A DNA stretch of 64,000 nucleotides, taken from NCBI RefSeq assembly GCF_013255915.1, contig NZ_CP053896.1, positions 62,001 to 126,000 of the forward strand, in the 5' to 3' direction. Positions within the stretch are counted from its first letter, which is position 1. Every line of letters starts with the position of its first letter. A model generated the notes under the pieces. The model was given only the letters and a program-made list of their open reading frames with translations, made no database searches and was not told where the DNA came from. Made by a program: the position numbers and the translations under genes. The DNA comes from Providencia rettgeri. GTDB taxonomy: Bacteria > Pseudomonadota > Gammaproteobacteria > Enterobacterales > Enterobacteriaceae. Below are positions 30,495 through 41,504 of this stretch, piece after piece.

Positions 30495-32588
30495 ATGCTG
30501 AACCATGTCATTATAACGGCTATAATTGTTATTAGCCTGACTATAATGGCTTCCTTCCTATATTTTAGGCGGGGGCGGCATTCTGGCGTCTATCAAATAC
30601 CTTCTGTAGCATCACCATCATTTAGGAAAATGATTGATTCAGATTACCAAACCATCTCCCAGTATTTAAATTATTGCGCTGCTATATCAACAAATACATC
30701 TCAGCATCCATGGCAAATCAAAAAAAACTCAATCATAGCGACAGTTTGCTATTCATTGACACGTTTTAACTTACGCCAAGAGCAAGGAAATAGTTGGCGC
30801 TATTTTATTGATACAATTGAGGTTCAGCTCCCTTCACAGCTTGAGCCTTTTTTGCAACGCCAAAATGTTATGGAAATAGTGGAAACAGACCACTTGCCGT
30901 TAATTATTTCAATGAATAGCCATTCTCTGAAAGATTTCAGTAGTGAATGGCAAACGGGTATGCCTATCGATTCAACATGGCCTGATGCGGCAATTCAAGA
31001 ACGTGGCCAGCATAGTATTGAGCGATTGAAAGTTCGTAAAGAGACGAATGAAGAACATCGGTTACACCATTCTACAGGTTGGCTTGGTGCTGCGATTATC
31101 TGCCTGAGTTTTTTATTTGGTTATTTAACCCTTGTTTCGATTCCTTTATTACAGGAATCGGGATTAGTGATCACAACGATTACGTTTATTATTGGGTTAC
31201 TTATTCTCTTTCGCTCTAGGATGTTCCCCCGACAATATCAAGATATTCAATGTATTCATGGCCAACCAAAGCGCTGGGAACTCTATGGCGAACTGGATAA
31301 AAAATATTCCACCAATACGTCTATTGCTGGTATTGACTTGCACTACCCTAATCATTGGACGAATTATTTAAAATACGAAGAAAACCAAGCTGTTAATATT
31401 GATTTTTATACGACGGGTGAGGTGGTCAGGCACGGTAAGTATCTTTCTTTGCATGAAGAAGAGCGCTATTACCCGTACAAACGGTTCAAAAAGAATGTAT
31501 TGATGTTAGTTGGGGCTTTATTAACGATGGCCCTGATATTTGCATATCAACCGATAGATTTGCCAATAAAACTGGGTTTTGCGTGGCTAGGTGGAACAGA
31601 GAAAATCAAGGCTGAGAGTCCTAATGAGCTCGCTTCCCGTCAGCTCAAAGTTGGGGATACATTAGTTGCCCAAGGAAAAGGGATGTGTTACCGCTCACCG
31701 AATTTGAATAAAGAAAACCAAGCTCAATTTGTGCCGTTTGATTGCTCTGGTATTTATTGGAATGATGTTAGTTTACAGACTGAACCTCAATCAGAGGTTG
31801 TTGAACACTCAATATCATTGCTTGATACCGTCAAAAGCCAATTGCATCCAGATAAAAACTCGACAGGAGTTAACCCAAGATTACAGCGGGATATTATGAA
31901 ATCAGGGATGAATATTATCTTTGATTTTTCGGCTATCATCATGGGGACAGAACAACTGTGCCATAATTCTGATAACTGCCTAAAATTAAAAAATGCACTG
32001 ACTAACCTAGGGAGTACAGATGATTGGCCTTCTTTAGTAAAGAAAGCGTCTACGGGAAAACTAAAAGGGGCTCATGTTTTATTGCGTGCTGGTAGCGCTG
32101 AGGCCTTGGAAAACATCGTGGAAGACACCATATATGATTTTATCAGGACAGAAATAGATAGAGAAGTGCGCAAAATTAATAGTCCGCCTCCTGGTGGTGT
32201 TTTATTAATTAGTGATGAAAACAAGCCTTTAGTTGATTCGATACAGGGAGCTTCTTTTAATGAGCTATCGCCATTACAGCGTTGGCAAGAGTTGCAAAGG
32301 TTATCAAATCTTCTGATCAATACACCGTTCAATATTGAAGGTGTAATTACGGATTTATCAGTAGATGCCAATGGGACATTGCAAATTGTGTTGCATGAAG
32401 AACCCAATGAAAAAGTGGTATCTCAGTATATATGTAGTGCGCTTTTTATCCTATTTTTGTTGGTGTGTGCGTTGTTAAATGGTTCGTTGATTGTGCTACG
32501 TGTTTTGAATAATAAGAAGCGTTTGCGTAATATCACAGAATATTATGATAAATGCTTTGAGGCTAATCCCCCTTCCTATCGTCGATAG
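30495..32588 (+). CDS. igaA: Rcs phosphorelay inhibitor IgaA (UmoB)
   Basis: An inner-membrane protein that restrains the Rcs envelope-stress phosphorelay through RcsD. In Proteus the orthologue UmoB affects swarming. The 697 residues match the 711-residue E. coli protein. There is an N-terminal membrane helix (about 5-24), a cytoplasmic part, two close helices near 200-240, another near 335-355, a large periplasmic domain (about 360-650) and a final helix (about 650-675). GGGGAAA precedes the start. It is followed at 65 bp by hslR and may be cotranscribed. Confidence 0.93.
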   Translation: MLNHVIITAIIVISLTIMASFLYFRRGRHSGVYQIPSVASPSFRKMIDSDYQTISQYLNYCAAISTNTSQHPWQIKKNSIIATVCYSLTRFNLRQEQGNSWRYFIDTIEVQLPSQLEPFLQRQNVMEIVETDHLPLIISMNSHSLKDFSSEWQTGMPIDSTWPDAAIQERGQHSIERLKVRKETNEEHRLHHSTGWLGAAIICLSFLFGYLTLVSIPLLQESGLVITTITFIIGLLILFRSRMFPRQYQDIQCIHGQPKRWELYGELDKKYSTNTSIAGIDLHYPNHWTNYLKYEENQAVNIDFYTTGEVVRHGKYLSLHEEERYYPYKRFKKNVLMLVGALLTMALIFAYQPIDLPIKLGFAWLGGTEKIKAESPNELASRQLKVGDTLVAQGKGMCYRSPNLNKENQAQFVPFDCSGIYWNDVSLQTEPQSEVVEHSISLLDTVKSQLHPDKNSTGVNPRLQRDIMKSGMNIIFDFSAIIMGTEQLCHNSDNCLKLKNALTNLGSTDDWPSLVKKASTGKLKGAHVLLRAGSAEALENIVEDTIYDFIRTEIDREVRKINSPPPGGVLLISDENKPLVDSIQGASFNELSPLQRWQELQRLSNLLINTPFNIEGVITDLSVDANGTLQIVLHEEPNEKVVSQYICSALFILFLLVCALLNGSLIVLRVLNNKKRLRNITEYYDKCFEANPPSYRR

Positions 32589-32653
32589 CATCATCCCGGA
32601 AGTAGAGGGAGCCTCTTCTTTAGTTTGATTCAGACTTATGTTGAGGAGGCCCC

Positions 32654-33064
32654 ATGAATCAATCCATTATAGAACCTGTTCGCCTTGATAAGTGGCTGTG
32701 GGCTGCGCGATTTTATAAAACGCGTGCGGTCGCCCGTGAAATGATTGAAGGCGGTAAAGTCCATTACAATGGGCAAAGAACTAAGCCAGGGAAAATTGTT
32801 GAGCTGCATGGAATCGTTAAGCTTCGGCAAGGTAATGATGAACGAACGGTTGAAATCATGCAAATCAGTAGCCAGCGCAAAGGTGCACCGGAAGCTCAGT
32901 TGCTGTACTGTGAAACGATAGAAAGTATTAATCAACGCGAGAAAATGGCACAAGCGCGTAAGATGAATGCACTGACGATGCCACATCCAGAGCGACGCCC
33001 GGATAAGAAAGAACGGCGTACTCTGTTAAAGTTTAAACAAACAAATTCTCATGAGTCGTCTTAA
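32654..33064 (+). CDS. hslR: Heat-shock protein 15 HslR (ribosome-associated, S4 domain)
   Basis: A 136-residue RNA-binding protein that recognises stalled 50S subunits carrying peptidyl-tRNA and helps recycle them. The S4 RNA-binding fold is at about 8-70, with the signature VRLDKWLWAARFYKTRAVA, and is followed by a basic C-terminal tail rich in Arg and Lys. GAGGAGG lies directly before the ATG. It forms a pair with hslO 39 bp downstream; in E. coli both belong to the heat-shock regulon. Confidence 0.95.
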   Translation: MNQSIIEPVRLDKWLWAARFYKTRAVAREMIEGGKVHYNGQRTKPGKIVELHGIVKLRQGNDERTVEIMQISSQRKGAPEAQLLYCETIESINQREKMAQARKMNALTMPHPERRPDKKERRTLLKFKQTNSHESS

Positions 33065-33103
33065 TGACGGCCTGAGCAACAGCCCGAGCAATAGAGAGAT
33101 ATT

Positions 33104-33976
33104 ATGGCAAACCAAGACTTACTCCACCGTTTTTTATTTGAACAACATTCTGTTCGTGGAGAAATGATCAGTGTTGATGAAACCTTTGAACATATTTTAG
33201 AAAACCATGACTACCCAACAGCGGTAAAAGGGTTGTTGGGTGAGTTACTTGTTGCTACCAGTTTATTGACGGCAACGTTGAAGTTCGATGGTGATATTAC
33301 TGTGCAAATTCAAGGTGATGGGCCTGTTAATTTGGCGGTTATCAACGGTAATAATTTACAACAGATGCGTGGTGTTGCACGTGTAGATGGCCCAGTTGTG
33401 GCGGGTAGCACTCTCAAGCAAATGATTGGTAACGGTTTTATGGTTATTACCATCACACCGAACCAAGGTGAACGTTATCAAGGGATTGTGGCGATCGAAG
33501 GGGATTCTATCGAAGAAAGCATTGATGCCTATTTCCGCCAATCAGAGCAATTACCAACCCGTTTATTTATCCGTGTGGGTGAAGTAGATGGGAAACCAAG
33601 TGCAGGTGGTATGTTATTGCAAGTTTTGCCAGCAGCAAATGAAACAAGCCATGACTTTTTTGACCACTTAGTGCAGCTGACTGCCACGATTAAAGGCCAA
33701 GAGCTGAGCACATTGGATGTGAAAGAGGTTTTACATCGTCTTTATCATGAAGAAGATGTCACTTTATATGACCCTCAATCTGTCGAGTTTCGTTGTACTT
33801 GTTCAAGGGAGCGTTGCGAAAGTACGTTAGCCACCTTACCTAAGGAAGATGTTATCGATATTTTGCACAAAGATGGGAAAATTGATATGGAATGTGAATT
33901 TTGTGGCTCACATTATGTATTTATTGAATCCGATCTTCAGGGGTTAAATAATGAGCTAAATCAGCAACTTCACTGA
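33104..33976 (+). CDS. hslO: Redox-regulated chaperone Hsp33
   Basis: A cytoplasmic holdase activated by oxidation and unfolding. The 290 residues have an N-terminal chaperone domain (about 1-230) and the C-terminal zinc switch with Cys-X-Cys in RCTCSRERC (about 231-239) and the Cys-X2-Cys in ECEFCGSHY (about 263-271). It lies 39 bp after hslR and ends in a terminator, matching the hslRO operon of relatives. Confidence 0.96.
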   Translation: MANQDLLHRFLFEQHSVRGEMISVDETFEHILENHDYPTAVKGLLGELLVATSLLTATLKFDGDITVQIQGDGPVNLAVINGNNLQQMRGVARVDGPVVAGSTLKQMIGNGFMVITITPNQGERYQGIVAIEGDSIEESIDAYFRQSEQLPTRLFIRVGEVDGKPSAGGMLLQVLPAANETSHDFFDHLVQLTATIKGQELSTLDVKEVLHRLYHEEDVTLYDPQSVEFRCTCSRERCESTLATLPKEDVIDILHKDGKIDMECEFCGSHYVFIESDLQGLNNELNQQLH

Positions 33977-34003
33977 TACGATTTAGCAACCTAATTATGT
34001 GAC

Positions 34004-34028
34004 AAGGGTGCAATTCTGCACCTTTTTC
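34004..34028 (+). terminator. Terminator of hslR-hslO
   Basis: AAGGGTGCA pairs with TGCACCTT (one bulge) around ATTC, followed by a T-run, 27 bp past the hslO stop. Confidence 0.75.
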
Positions 34029-34179
34029 TTATAATTTTAAAGCATTATTACGTGCTCTAAGTCTCATTATGAATTAAAAAAAATCATACATTTTCAATTC
34101 TTTGATAGCAATCGCTGTTAATTAGTCGTAAAGAATTATGATCATCCGCAGATTAGTTATGTTTACCAGGAGCAATATA

Positions 34180-35799
34180 ATGAGCGCTAAAAGCATTACC
34201 CTGAAGGAACTTGAAAAGTACGGTATTCATGATGTAACTGAAGTGGTTTATAACCCAAGTTACGAGCTATTATTCACGGAAGAAACTAAGCCTGGACTTG
34301 AAGGTTATGAGCGTGGAACAGTAACCACTTTAGGAGCTGTTGCGGTTGATACAGGTATCTTTACTGGTCGTTCACCAAAAGATAAATATATTGTACGTGA
34401 TGACGTGACTCGCGATACAGTTTGGTGGGCAGACCAAGGTAAAGGTAAAAATGACAACAAACCTATGTCACAAGAAGTTTGGGCGGATCTCAAACATTTA
34501 GTGACTGAACAACTGTCAGGTAAACGTTTGTTTATCATTGATGCATTCTGTGGTGCGAATGCTGACACTCGTCTAAAAGTACGTTTTATCACCGAAGTTG
34601 CATGGCAGGCGCATTTCGTTAAAAACATGTTCATTCGCCCATCTGATGAAGAATTAGTGGGTTTCGAACCTGATTTCATCGTCATGAATGGCGCAAAATG
34701 TACTAACCCGAATTGGAAAGCACAAGGTTTGAATTCAGAAAACTTTGTTGCGTTCAACTTAACCGAACGCATGCAACTGATCGGCGGCTCTTGGTATGGC
34801 GGCGAAATGAAGAAAGGTATGTTCTCTATGATGAACTACCTGCTGCCATTAAAAGGCATTGCATCTATGCACTGTTCTGCTAACGTCGGCGAAAAAGGTG
34901 ATGTAGCCATTTTCTTTGGTTTATCTGGAACAGGTAAAACCACACTCTCTACCGATCCAAAACGTAAGTTAATTGGTGACGATGAACACGGTTGGGATGA
35001 TGACGGCGTATTCAACTTTGAAGGTGGTTGCTACGCAAAAACTATCAACTTATCTAAAGAAGCTGAGCCAGACATCTATGGCGCTATCAAACGTGATGCG
35101 TTATTGGAAAACGTGATGGTGTTGGCAGATGGTTCAGTTGATTTCAATGATGGTTCAAAAACAGAAAACACCCGTGTTTCTTACCCAATCTACCACATTG
35201 AAAATATTGTAAAACCTGTTTCTAAAGCGGGCCATGCAACAAAAGTTATCTTCTTAACCGCAGATGCATTTGGTGTGTTACCTCCTGTTTCTCGTTTAAC
35301 GCCTGAGCAAACGCAGTACCACTTCCTATCAGGCTTTACCGCGAAATTAGCAGGTACAGAGCGTGGTGTCACGGAACCAACTCCAACCTTCTCCGCTTGC
35401 TTTGGTGCGGCATTCTTATCACTGCACCCAACACAATACGCTGAAGTATTAGTTAAACGTATGGAAGCAGCGGGCGCGAAAGCTTACTTAGTGAATACAG
35501 GCTGGAACGGTACAGGTAAACGTATTTCCATCAAAGATACACGTGCCATCATTGACGCTATTTTAAGTGGTGACATCGAAAAAGCAGACATGATTAAACT
35601 GCCAGTGTTCGATTTAGAAATCCCAACAGCATTACCGGGTGTGGATACCAATATCCTTGACCCACGTAATACTTATGCAGACAAAGCACAGTGGGATGAA
35701 AAAGCGCAAGACTTAGCGGAACGTTTCGTGAACAACTTTGATAAGTACACGGACACCCCAGCAGGCGCTGCACTGGTGAAAGCAGGGCCAAAACTGTAA
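34180..35799 (+). CDS. pckA: Phosphoenolpyruvate carboxykinase (ATP)
   Basis: Converts oxaloacetate to phosphoenolpyruvate with ATP, the entry to gluconeogenesis. The 539 residues fit (E. coli 540). Visible are the substrate Arg in [10 protein letters not shown], the P-loop [15 protein letters not shown] (about 247-261), the metal-binding Asp in [11 protein letters not shown] and [11 protein letters not shown] 34180 is chosen because AGGAGC precedes it; an upstream in-frame start has no site. It complements acs in growth on acetate. It ends with a strong terminator. Confidence 0.97.
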   Translation: MSAKSITLKELEKYGIHDVTEVVYNPSYELLFTEETKPGLEGYERGTVTTLGAVAVDTGIFTGRSPKDKYIVRDDVTRDTVWWADQGKGKNDNKPMSQEVWADLKHLVTEQLSGKRLFIIDAFCGANADTRLKVRFITEVAWQAHFVKNMFIRPSDEELVGFEPDFIVMNGAKCTNPNWKAQGLNSENFVAFNLTERMQLIGGSWYGGEMKKGMFSMMNYLLPLKGIASMHCSANVGEKGDVAIFFGLSGTGKTTLSTDPKRKLIGDDEHGWDDDGVFNFEGGCYAKTINLSKEAEPDIYGAIKRDALLENVMVLADGSVDFNDGSKTENTRVSYPIYHIENIVKPVSKAGHATKVIFLTADAFGVLPPVSRLTPEQTQYHFLSGFTAKLAGTERGVTEPTPTFSACFGAAFLSLHPTQYAEVLVKRMEAAGAKAYLVNTGWNGTGKRISIKDTRAIIDAILSGDIEKADMIKLPVFDLEIPTALPGVDTNILDPRNTYADKAQWDEKAQDLAERFVNNFDKYTDTPAGAALVKAGPKL

Positions 35800-35825
35800 T
35801 TGGTTTTGTGAATCAATAAATAATA

Positions 35826-35853
35826 AAGGCTCTACTAAAGTAGAGCCTTTTTT
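35826..35853 (+). terminator. Terminator of pckA
   Basis: AAAGGCTCTAC and GTAGAGCCTTT pair around TAAA with a following T-run, 27 bp past the stop codon. It could act on the convergent yhhW transcript as well. Confidence 0.9.
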
Positions 35854-35866
35854 GTTGTGAAAATGA

Positions 35867-36565
35867 TTATTCTGCTGATGGTAAGTCAAACAACAGGATT
35901 TCACTATCTTCACTTGCTTTGATGGTGAGCGCTGTTTCTTGCCAAATGGCTAAACCATCGCTGGTGGTTGCTTTTTGGCCATTCACTTCAACATTCCCTT
36001 TAACGATCTGGATCCACACGACACGTTTATCAGCGATAGCATGGGTGTGTGTTTCATTAGCAGGTAATGCCCAGCGCCACAGTTCCATATCTTGATAAAT
36101 TTTTAATGAGCCATCACGTGCATCCGGTGATAGCACCAATTGCTTGCCGTCTTTGGAGTCGAATCGTTTTTGCTCATAACGTGGCTCAATGCCTGTTCTT
36201 TCAGGAATGATCCAAATTTGGTACAGATGTAGCTCTTCTTCATTACTTGGGTTGTACTCAGAGTGACGAATACCCGTACCCGCACTCATTATTTGAAATT
36301 CACCCGCAGGGATTTGCTCTATATTGCCCATGCTGTCTTTATGTTCCACAGTACCATTGAGCACGTAGGTTAATATTTCCATATCTTTATGGGGATGTGT
36401 TCCAAACCCTTGGCCAGCAGCAATAAAGTCTTCGTTAATCACTCTCAGCGCAGAAAAGCCCATAAATTGCTCATCATAGTAGCTAGAGAATGAAAAAGTA
36501 TGCCAACTGTCGAGCCATCCATGGTTTGCATGACCACGTTCGTTCGCTTTGCGTAAATAGATCAT
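35867..36565 (-). CDS. yhhW: Pirin-like quercetin 2,3-dioxygenase YhhW
   Basis: A 232-residue bicupin; E. coli YhhW (231 residues) has quercetinase activity in vitro. Metal ligands are in GFGTHPHKDMEILTYVL (His, His, about 55-72), the HKDS segment, and GIRHSEYNPS. The start has AGGAGAG well placed. On the minus strand it lies just beyond the RyhB gene, the same neighbourhood in which ryhB is found in E. coli. It is distinct from the larger pirin at 15.2 kb. Confidence 0.93.
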   Translation of the reverse strand: MIYLRKANERGHANHGWLDSWHTFSFSSYYDEQFMGFSALRVINEDFIAAGQGFGTHPHKDMEILTYVLNGTVEHKDSMGNIEQIPAGEFQIMSAGTGIRHSEYNPSNEEELHLYQIWIIPERTGIEPRYEQKRFDSKDGKQLVLSPDARDGSLKIYQDMELWRWALPANETHTHAIADKRVVWIQIVKGNVEVNGQKATTSDGLAIWQETALTIKASEDSEILLFDLPSAE

Positions 36566-36727
36566 CGTGTTCTCTCCTGTACGGATTTCAACCTTGGTTG
36601 AACTCGCTCTAAATGTATTGATGACAGTTTAACCAATTTATACACAGAGAAAAGTAGCTCCCATTAACCATAGGATCCAAAAAATTTGAATAAGATACAA
36701 GGTGATTGCAGAGAATGTGGTGTGAAT

Positions 36728-36827
36728 AAAAAAATAGCCAGCGCAAGGCTGGCTAAAGTAAACACTGGAAGCAATGTGAGCAATGTCGTACTCCCTGCAA
36801 AGGGTGACTAAGTAACCCTGTTGAGGA
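36728..36827 (-). ncRNA. ryhB: Small regulatory RNA RyhB
   Basis: The minus strand from 36789 reads ACGACATTGCTCACATTGCT, the conserved target-pairing core of enterobacterial RyhB. It is followed by the TTCCAGT stretch and a terminator hairpin TAGCCAGC/GCTGGCTA (36735-36755) with seven T. A near-consensus Fur box lies just upstream at 36834-36852. Location next to yhhW matches E. coli. RyhB is made when iron is scarce and, with Hfq, lowers iron-using proteins, typically including sodB and TCA enzymes. The 5' end is estimated by counting from the E. coli RNA and may be off by several bases. Confidence 0.88.
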
Positions 36828-36833
36828 AGTGAT

Positions 36834-36852
36834 GATAATGATAATAGTTATC
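36834..36852 (-). promoter_or_regulatory. Fur box of the ryhB promoter
   Basis: The plus strand reads GATAATGATAATAGTTATC, agreeing with the 19-bp Fur consensus at 17 positions. It overlaps the expected -10 region of ryhB; a TTTACA -35-like hexamer lies about 17 bp further upstream on the minus strand. Confidence 0.85.
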
Positions 36853-37043
36853 ACTATCGTTTGTAAAGCATTATTTTTAACCAAAATAATATATCTTATA
36901 ATTAAAACTGCAATTATATGATTTATATGAAATTAAATATTAACCATTATTTTTCAATGGATTAAGATTATTTGGTCATAAATAAAGGCCGATAACTTTA
37001 ACAGAGCAATCCTGTTAAGAGTCTGGTTAAGGCCGAGTGCTTT

Positions 37044-38252
37044 TTAGTCGTTTTTTACAAAAGGGAGAGGTAAGCTTTCCGCGCATGCAGCCGCGGAGCT
37101 CCATGCCCATTGGAAATTGTAACCTCCGAGCCAGCCGGTCACATCCATCACTTCACCAATAAAATACAGGTCTGGTACTTTAAGTGATTGCATGGTTTTA
37201 GATGATATTTCGTGAGTATCAACGCCACCCAATGTCACTTCGGCGGTACGGTAACCTTCCGTTCCATTAGGTTGCACCCGCCATTGGTGTAAGGTGGTGT
37301 GTAACGCTTCAATTTGAGGATGATTAAGCTGTTTTAGAGCACACTCAGGGATTTGTCCTTGGGCTTGTAATACCTCAATTAGCCGTTTTGGTAATAATTT
37401 AGCTAAGGTATTTTTCAATGATTGATTTGGGTGCTGTTGTCTCTCTGAAACGATAAAATCATTGATGGAGATATCTGGAAGTAAGTTAATACTCACGTAC
37501 TCGCCAGGGTTCCAGTAGCTGGATATTTGTAAAATAGCTGGACCAGAAAGCCCTCGATGGGTAAATAAAATATTTTCTTTAAATACGGTGCCGCTTGCCG
37601 CTGTTACCGTTGCAGGGACAGAGATACCTGAAAGTACCTGTAAGGTTTCTAAAAGGGGTTTATGTAAGGTGAAGGGCACCAGTGCTGCTCGTGTTGGAAT
37701 AATAGTATGCCCAAACTGTTCCGCAAGACGATAGCCAAAAGGGGTCGCACCTAAACCTGGCATAGATAGGCCGCCTGTTGCAATGACAAGTGAGAGGGTA
37801 CTTACTTGAGAGCCGTTGATCGTGACTAAAAAACCATCATCTGCTTTGTCAACGGCAGTCACCTCACTGCGTAACTTGATAGTGATATTCGGTAGATTAC
37901 ACTCACTTTGCAGCATATTGACGATATCTTGTGCACTATTATCACAAAAAAGCTGCCCTAAGGTTTTTTCATGATAGGGAATATTATATTTGGCCACTAA
38001 GGCAATAAAATCCCACTGTGTATAGCGAGCAAGTGCTGACTTACAAAAGTGTGGGTTTGTTGAAATGTAATTGCTGTGTTCTGCATACATATTAGTGAAA
38101 TTGCAGCGCCCGCCACCGGACATCAATATTTTTCTGCCTAATTTTTTCCCGTTATCAACCACTAGCGTCTTCAAACCGCGTTTGCCAGAGTGTGAGGCAC
38201 AGAATAAACCCGCTGCACCAGCACCTAAAATAATAACGTCGAAATTTTTCAC
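37044..38252 (-). CDS. yhiN: HI0933-family FAD-dependent oxidoreductase YhiN
   Basis: A 402-residue flavoprotein of the HI0933/YhiN family, function unproven. The N-terminal dinucleotide fold VIILGAGAAGLFCASHSGKR is at about 5-24. It also has the family segment GRKILMSGGGRCNFTN (about 39-54) and the C-terminal FAD contacts in LYFIGEVMDVTGWLGGYNFQ. Length and motifs are complete. It is divergent from pitA, as in E. coli. The 290 bp between its stop and ryhB contain no clear gene. Confidence 0.92.
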   Translation of the reverse strand: MKNFDVIILGAGAAGLFCASHSGKRGLKTLVVDNGKKLGRKILMSGGGRCNFTNMYAEHSNYISTNPHFCKSALARYTQWDFIALVAKYNIPYHEKTLGQLFCDNSAQDIVNMLQSECNLPNITIKLRSEVTAVDKADDGFLVTINGSQVSTLSLVIATGGLSMPGLGATPFGYRLAEQFGHTIIPTRAALVPFTLHKPLLETLQVLSGISVPATVTAASGTVFKENILFTHRGLSGPAILQISSYWNPGEYVSINLLPDISINDFIVSERQQHPNQSLKNTLAKLLPKRLIEVLQAQGQIPECALKQLNHPQIEALHTTLHQWRVQPNGTEGYRTAEVTLGGVDTHEISSKTMQSLKVPDLYFIGEVMDVTGWLGGYNFQWAWSSAAACAESLPLPFVKND

Positions 38253-38627
38253 AATAAGTGTCTCTATATATGTTTGATTTTAAGCGTAATTACATTGATA
38301 ACCGGGATATTTTACGTCATCTCACCGGGATTGTAATGTAAAGCTTTGAGGAAGAACTGATGAAAACTATACAGGACGTATTATAATTAGAAAAATTCGT
38401 CTAAAAAAAGCAAACAACGATTATTTTCTGGAAATATCGTTAAAAAGTTTCAAAAATTCAGAATAAGTTTGATTGCTTTAATGTATTGAAAAATATGGGG
38501 TAATTGCTATGAGGTGCTTTTTTGATGGGTAGTTAAATCAAAAAAAGGTTAGATTTTGCTTCCACCGCCAGCGTTTGTCACTGATAATGCGCCGCGTTCA
38601 TGTCCAACATATAATGGCTTAACGTCT
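38253..38627. other. Divergent promoter region yhiN/pitA
   Basis: 375 bp, AT-rich, with no gene recognised. An in-frame extension of pitA to 38556 exists but lacks a ribosome-binding site, and the pitA start at 38628 aligns with E. coli. Confidence 0.5.
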
Positions 38628-40118
38628 ATGCTACATCTTTTTACAGGTTTAGAATTTCATACAGGTCTATTATTAGTTCTGGCACTGTTATTTGTGCTGA
38701 TCTATGAGGCTATAAATGGCTTCCATGACACCGCTAACGCGGTAGCAACGGTTATTTATACCAGAGCAATGCGGGCTCAGTTCGCAGTTGTCATGGCAGG
38801 GGTTTTTAACTTTTTTGGTGTCTTGCTGGGAGGGTTGAGCGTTGCATATGCCATTGTCCATCTCTTACCAACAGACCTCTTGCTTAATGTGAGCTCAGCT
38901 CACGGCCTTGCAATGGTTTTTTCATTGCTCTTGGCTGCAATTATTTGGAACCTTGGAACTTGGTACTTCGGTATCCCTGCTTCCAGTTCACACACACTGA
39001 TCGGGGCAATAATCGGGGTGGGTTTAACCAACGCGATTGTGACTGATTCGTCTGTTGTTGATGCCTTGAATATACCGAAAATGATCAGTATTTTCATGTC
39101 ATTAATTTTGTCTCCCGCTATCGGTTTTGTGATTGCTGGTTTGATGATTTTCTTTTTGCGCCGTTATTGGAGTGGCACAAAGAAACGTCGTCGTATTCAC
39201 TTAACACCAGCGGAACGTGAGAAAAAAGATGGTAAGCGTAAGCCACCATTCTGGACCCGTACTGCATTGATTTTGTCAGCAGTTGGGGTGAGTTTCTCCC
39301 ATGGTGCGAACGATGGCCAGAAAGGCATCGGTCTTATCATGCTGGTGTTAATTGGTGTTGCTCCAGCAGGTTTCGTTATGAATATGAATTCTAACGGTTA
39401 TGACATCGCAAAAACACATGATGCGGTTGTCCACCTGCAACAATACTATGAAACACATAAACCAGCGTTAAACCATGCAATAGAAAATGCCCCGGCCGTT
39501 GCAGAAAGTAGTGATGAGCCTGGCGGTGAATTCCATTGTGATAGCACGCGTACTAGCGCTATTTTAAATCAAGCGCAAAAGATGCTTGATGGCATTCAAA
39601 GCTATGAAGAGCTGACGCCAGACCAACGTAACCACGCACGCCGTTTGCTGATGTGTATCTCTGATACTGCGAATGCGGTTGCGAAATTGCCAGAAACCAG
39701 TTCGAAAGATGCCAGCTTACTGAAAAAGCTCAGTAATGATTTACTGTATACCGTTGAATATGCGCCACTGTGGATCATTATTGCGGTTGCTTTAGCATTA
39801 TCATTAGGCACCATGTTTGGTTGGCAGCGTGTTGCTGTGACCATTGGTGAGAAAATTGGTAAGAAAGGCATGACTTATGCGCAAGGTGTATCTGCCCAGG
39901 TGACTGCAGCAGTTTCTATCGGCGTGGCAAGTTATACTGGTATGCCAGTTTCAACAACGCAGGTTTTATCTTCTGCGGTTGCGGGGACGATGGTTGTCGA
40001 TGGTGGTGGTGTACAAACAAAAACCATTAAAAGCATTGCATTAGCATGGTTATTGACTTTACCGGTGTCCATTGTGTTATCGGGCGGTTTGTACTGGCTA
40101 TCGCTGTTGTTTATCTAG
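38628..40118 (+). CDS. pitA: Low-affinity inorganic phosphate transporter PitA
   Basis: A metal-phosphate:proton symporter in the inner membrane. The 496 residues (E. coli 499) begin [16 protein letters not shown]. The duplicated PD001131-type signatures appear as [16 protein letters not shown] near the N-terminus and as [13 protein letters not shown] in the second half. About ten membrane helices flank a large hydrophilic loop (about 200-390). A 13-bp perfect stem terminates it. It is the phosphate route that works without PhoB control in relatives. Confidence 0.96.
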   Translation: MLHLFTGLEFHTGLLLVLALLFVLIYEAINGFHDTANAVATVIYTRAMRAQFAVVMAGVFNFFGVLLGGLSVAYAIVHLLPTDLLLNVSSAHGLAMVFSLLLAAIIWNLGTWYFGIPASSSHTLIGAIIGVGLTNAIVTDSSVVDALNIPKMISIFMSLILSPAIGFVIAGLMIFFLRRYWSGTKKRRRIHLTPAEREKKDGKRKPPFWTRTALILSAVGVSFSHGANDGQKGIGLIMLVLIGVAPAGFVMNMNSNGYDIAKTHDAVVHLQQYYETHKPALNHAIENAPAVAESSDEPGGEFHCDSTRTSAILNQAQKMLDGIQSYEELTPDQRNHARRLLMCISDTANAVAKLPETSSKDASLLKKLSNDLLYTVEYAPLWIIIAVALALSLGTMFGWQRVAVTIGEKIGKKGMTYAQGVSAQVTAAVSIGVASYTGMPVSTTQVLSSAVAGTMVVDGGGVQTKTIKSIALAWLLTLPVSIVLSGGLYWLSLLFI

Positions 40119-40191
40119 TCGCACTAATTTTGGCTTCATACATGAGTATGGAGCCTTTAACAGTTACATGAACACAGTAATCTACATATAT

Positions 40192-40225
40192 AAAATAGTG
40201 ATGATCGGAAGGTCATCACTATTTT
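40192..40225. terminator. Bidirectional terminator between pitA and uspB
   Basis: AAAATAGTGATGA and TCATCACTATTTT form a perfect 13-bp stem around an 8-nt loop between convergent genes. A and T runs lie on both sides. Confidence 0.88.
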
Positions 40226-40250
40226 CTCGCTAGCAAGTTACTAATCACAA

Positions 40251-40586
40251 TTAACCGGTTATCAATAAATAGGCTAAGCTCACGACAACAAGAATACTGA
40301 GTCTGCTTATCATCATGAATTGCTTACGGATCCGCTCACAACGCAAAATAACTTCTGGGTCGTAATGTTCCAGATATTGTTTATTATTTATGTATCGAAC
40401 TAACCGCAGTTGTTTGTTCAGTTGGCCGTGTGTAGTAAAAAAACCATTACCATCAACGGATTGATAAAGCAGGGGATCTGAATCCCTTAGAATAGACAAT
40501 AAAACACGAACGGAAGAAAAGTACCGCATCATATTTAAGATGCACAAAATGCATAATGCCCAAAACAATGCAATCATACTGAACAT
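40251..40586 (-). CDS. uspB: Universal stress protein B
   Basis: A 111-residue inner-membrane protein with a helix at each end (about 2-20 and 90-110) and a basic middle. In E. coli it is RpoS-dependent and needed for ethanol resistance in stationary phase. AAGGAGAGG precedes the start. It is divergent from uspA across 450 bp, the conserved arrangement. Confidence 0.94.
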   Translation of the reverse strand: MFSMIALFWALCILCILNMMRYFSSVRVLLSILRDSDPLLYQSVDGNGFFTTHGQLNKQLRLVRYINNKQYLEHYDPEVILRCERIRKQFMMISRLSILVVVSLAYLLITG

Positions 40587-41036
40587 AATCCTCTCCTTAG
40601 AACCTAGCTCAAGCTCACAGCAATTGTCGCAAAGGAAATACAGCAGAAAAATTGTACTTATACTCAGTTATTTTATTGTAGGATAAATTACTGTTTAAAA
40701 AAAGTGCAGTTAGCGCAAATTTGTGATGACCTCTTGTTTCTATTGAAGAAAATAAATCTGAGTTACTGAACTTTATTATCACAGCTTGCTGTGCAACTTT
40801 GTTGCATTTCTAAACTAAAGAGTCGCCATAACTCGAATTTTTTAGGGCAATATATTAATATTGAATGAATGATGTTATTGTTTTATAAAATGTTATATGA
40901 AGTGATGATTTTAAGGTTAATCTGCTTAGATGTGATCAAAGCAACACTTAATAATCACAATTAGCAGGTATAGTATTCATAAAGATGTGGTGAAGGCATA
41001 ACCACCAGATAATCAGCATTCGGAAGGAGTTTACTT
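40587..41036. other. Divergent promoter region uspB/uspA
   Basis: 450 bp with no gene. It should contain the stress-responsive promoters of both genes. A small hairpin CACAGC/GCTGTG is near 40785-40800; its role is unknown. Confidence 0.5.
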
Positions 41037-41471
41037 ATGGCTTACAAACATATTCTCGTTGCGGTAGATTTATCACCTGAAAGTAAAGTATTACTGGATA
41101 AGGCTGTCTCTATGGCAAAACCTTACGGGGCCAAAGTATCTATGATCCATGTTGATGTTAACTATTCAGACCTCTATACCGGTCTTATTGATGTCAATCT
41201 TGGTGACATGCAGCAACGTATTACTGATGAAACACGTAATGCTCTGAAGGATTTGTCTGCGGGCGCAGGTTATGAAATCCAAGAAACGCTCAGTGGTAGT
41301 GGCGACCTAGGCCAAGTACTTGTGGACGCGATTAAGAAATACAATATGGATTTAGTGGTCTGTGGGCATCACCAAGATTTCTGGAGCAAGCTGATGTCAT
41401 CTGCTCGCCAGTTAATCAATACTGTTCATGTGGATATGTTGATTGTGCCACTAAATGACGATGAAGAATAA
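41037..41471 (+). CDS. uspA: Universal stress protein A
   Basis: A 144-residue cytoplasmic stress protein that accumulates on growth arrest. It begins [20 protein letters not shown] and shows the alpha/beta fold of the family, with the C-terminal segment [20 protein letters not shown]. Like E. coli UspA it lacks the ATP-binding glycine pattern G-2X-G-9X-G-S/T. The start has GGAAGGAG. It has its own terminator. Confidence 0.96.
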   Translation: MAYKHILVAVDLSPESKVLLDKAVSMAKPYGAKVSMIHVDVNYSDLYTGLIDVNLGDMQQRITDETRNALKDLSAGAGYEIQETLSGSGDLGQVLVDAIKKYNMDLVVCGHHQDFWSKLMSSARQLINTVHVDMLIVPLNDDEE

Positions 41472-41504
41472 TCCATATCACTTAATTTGAAATATTATTC
41501 ACTG

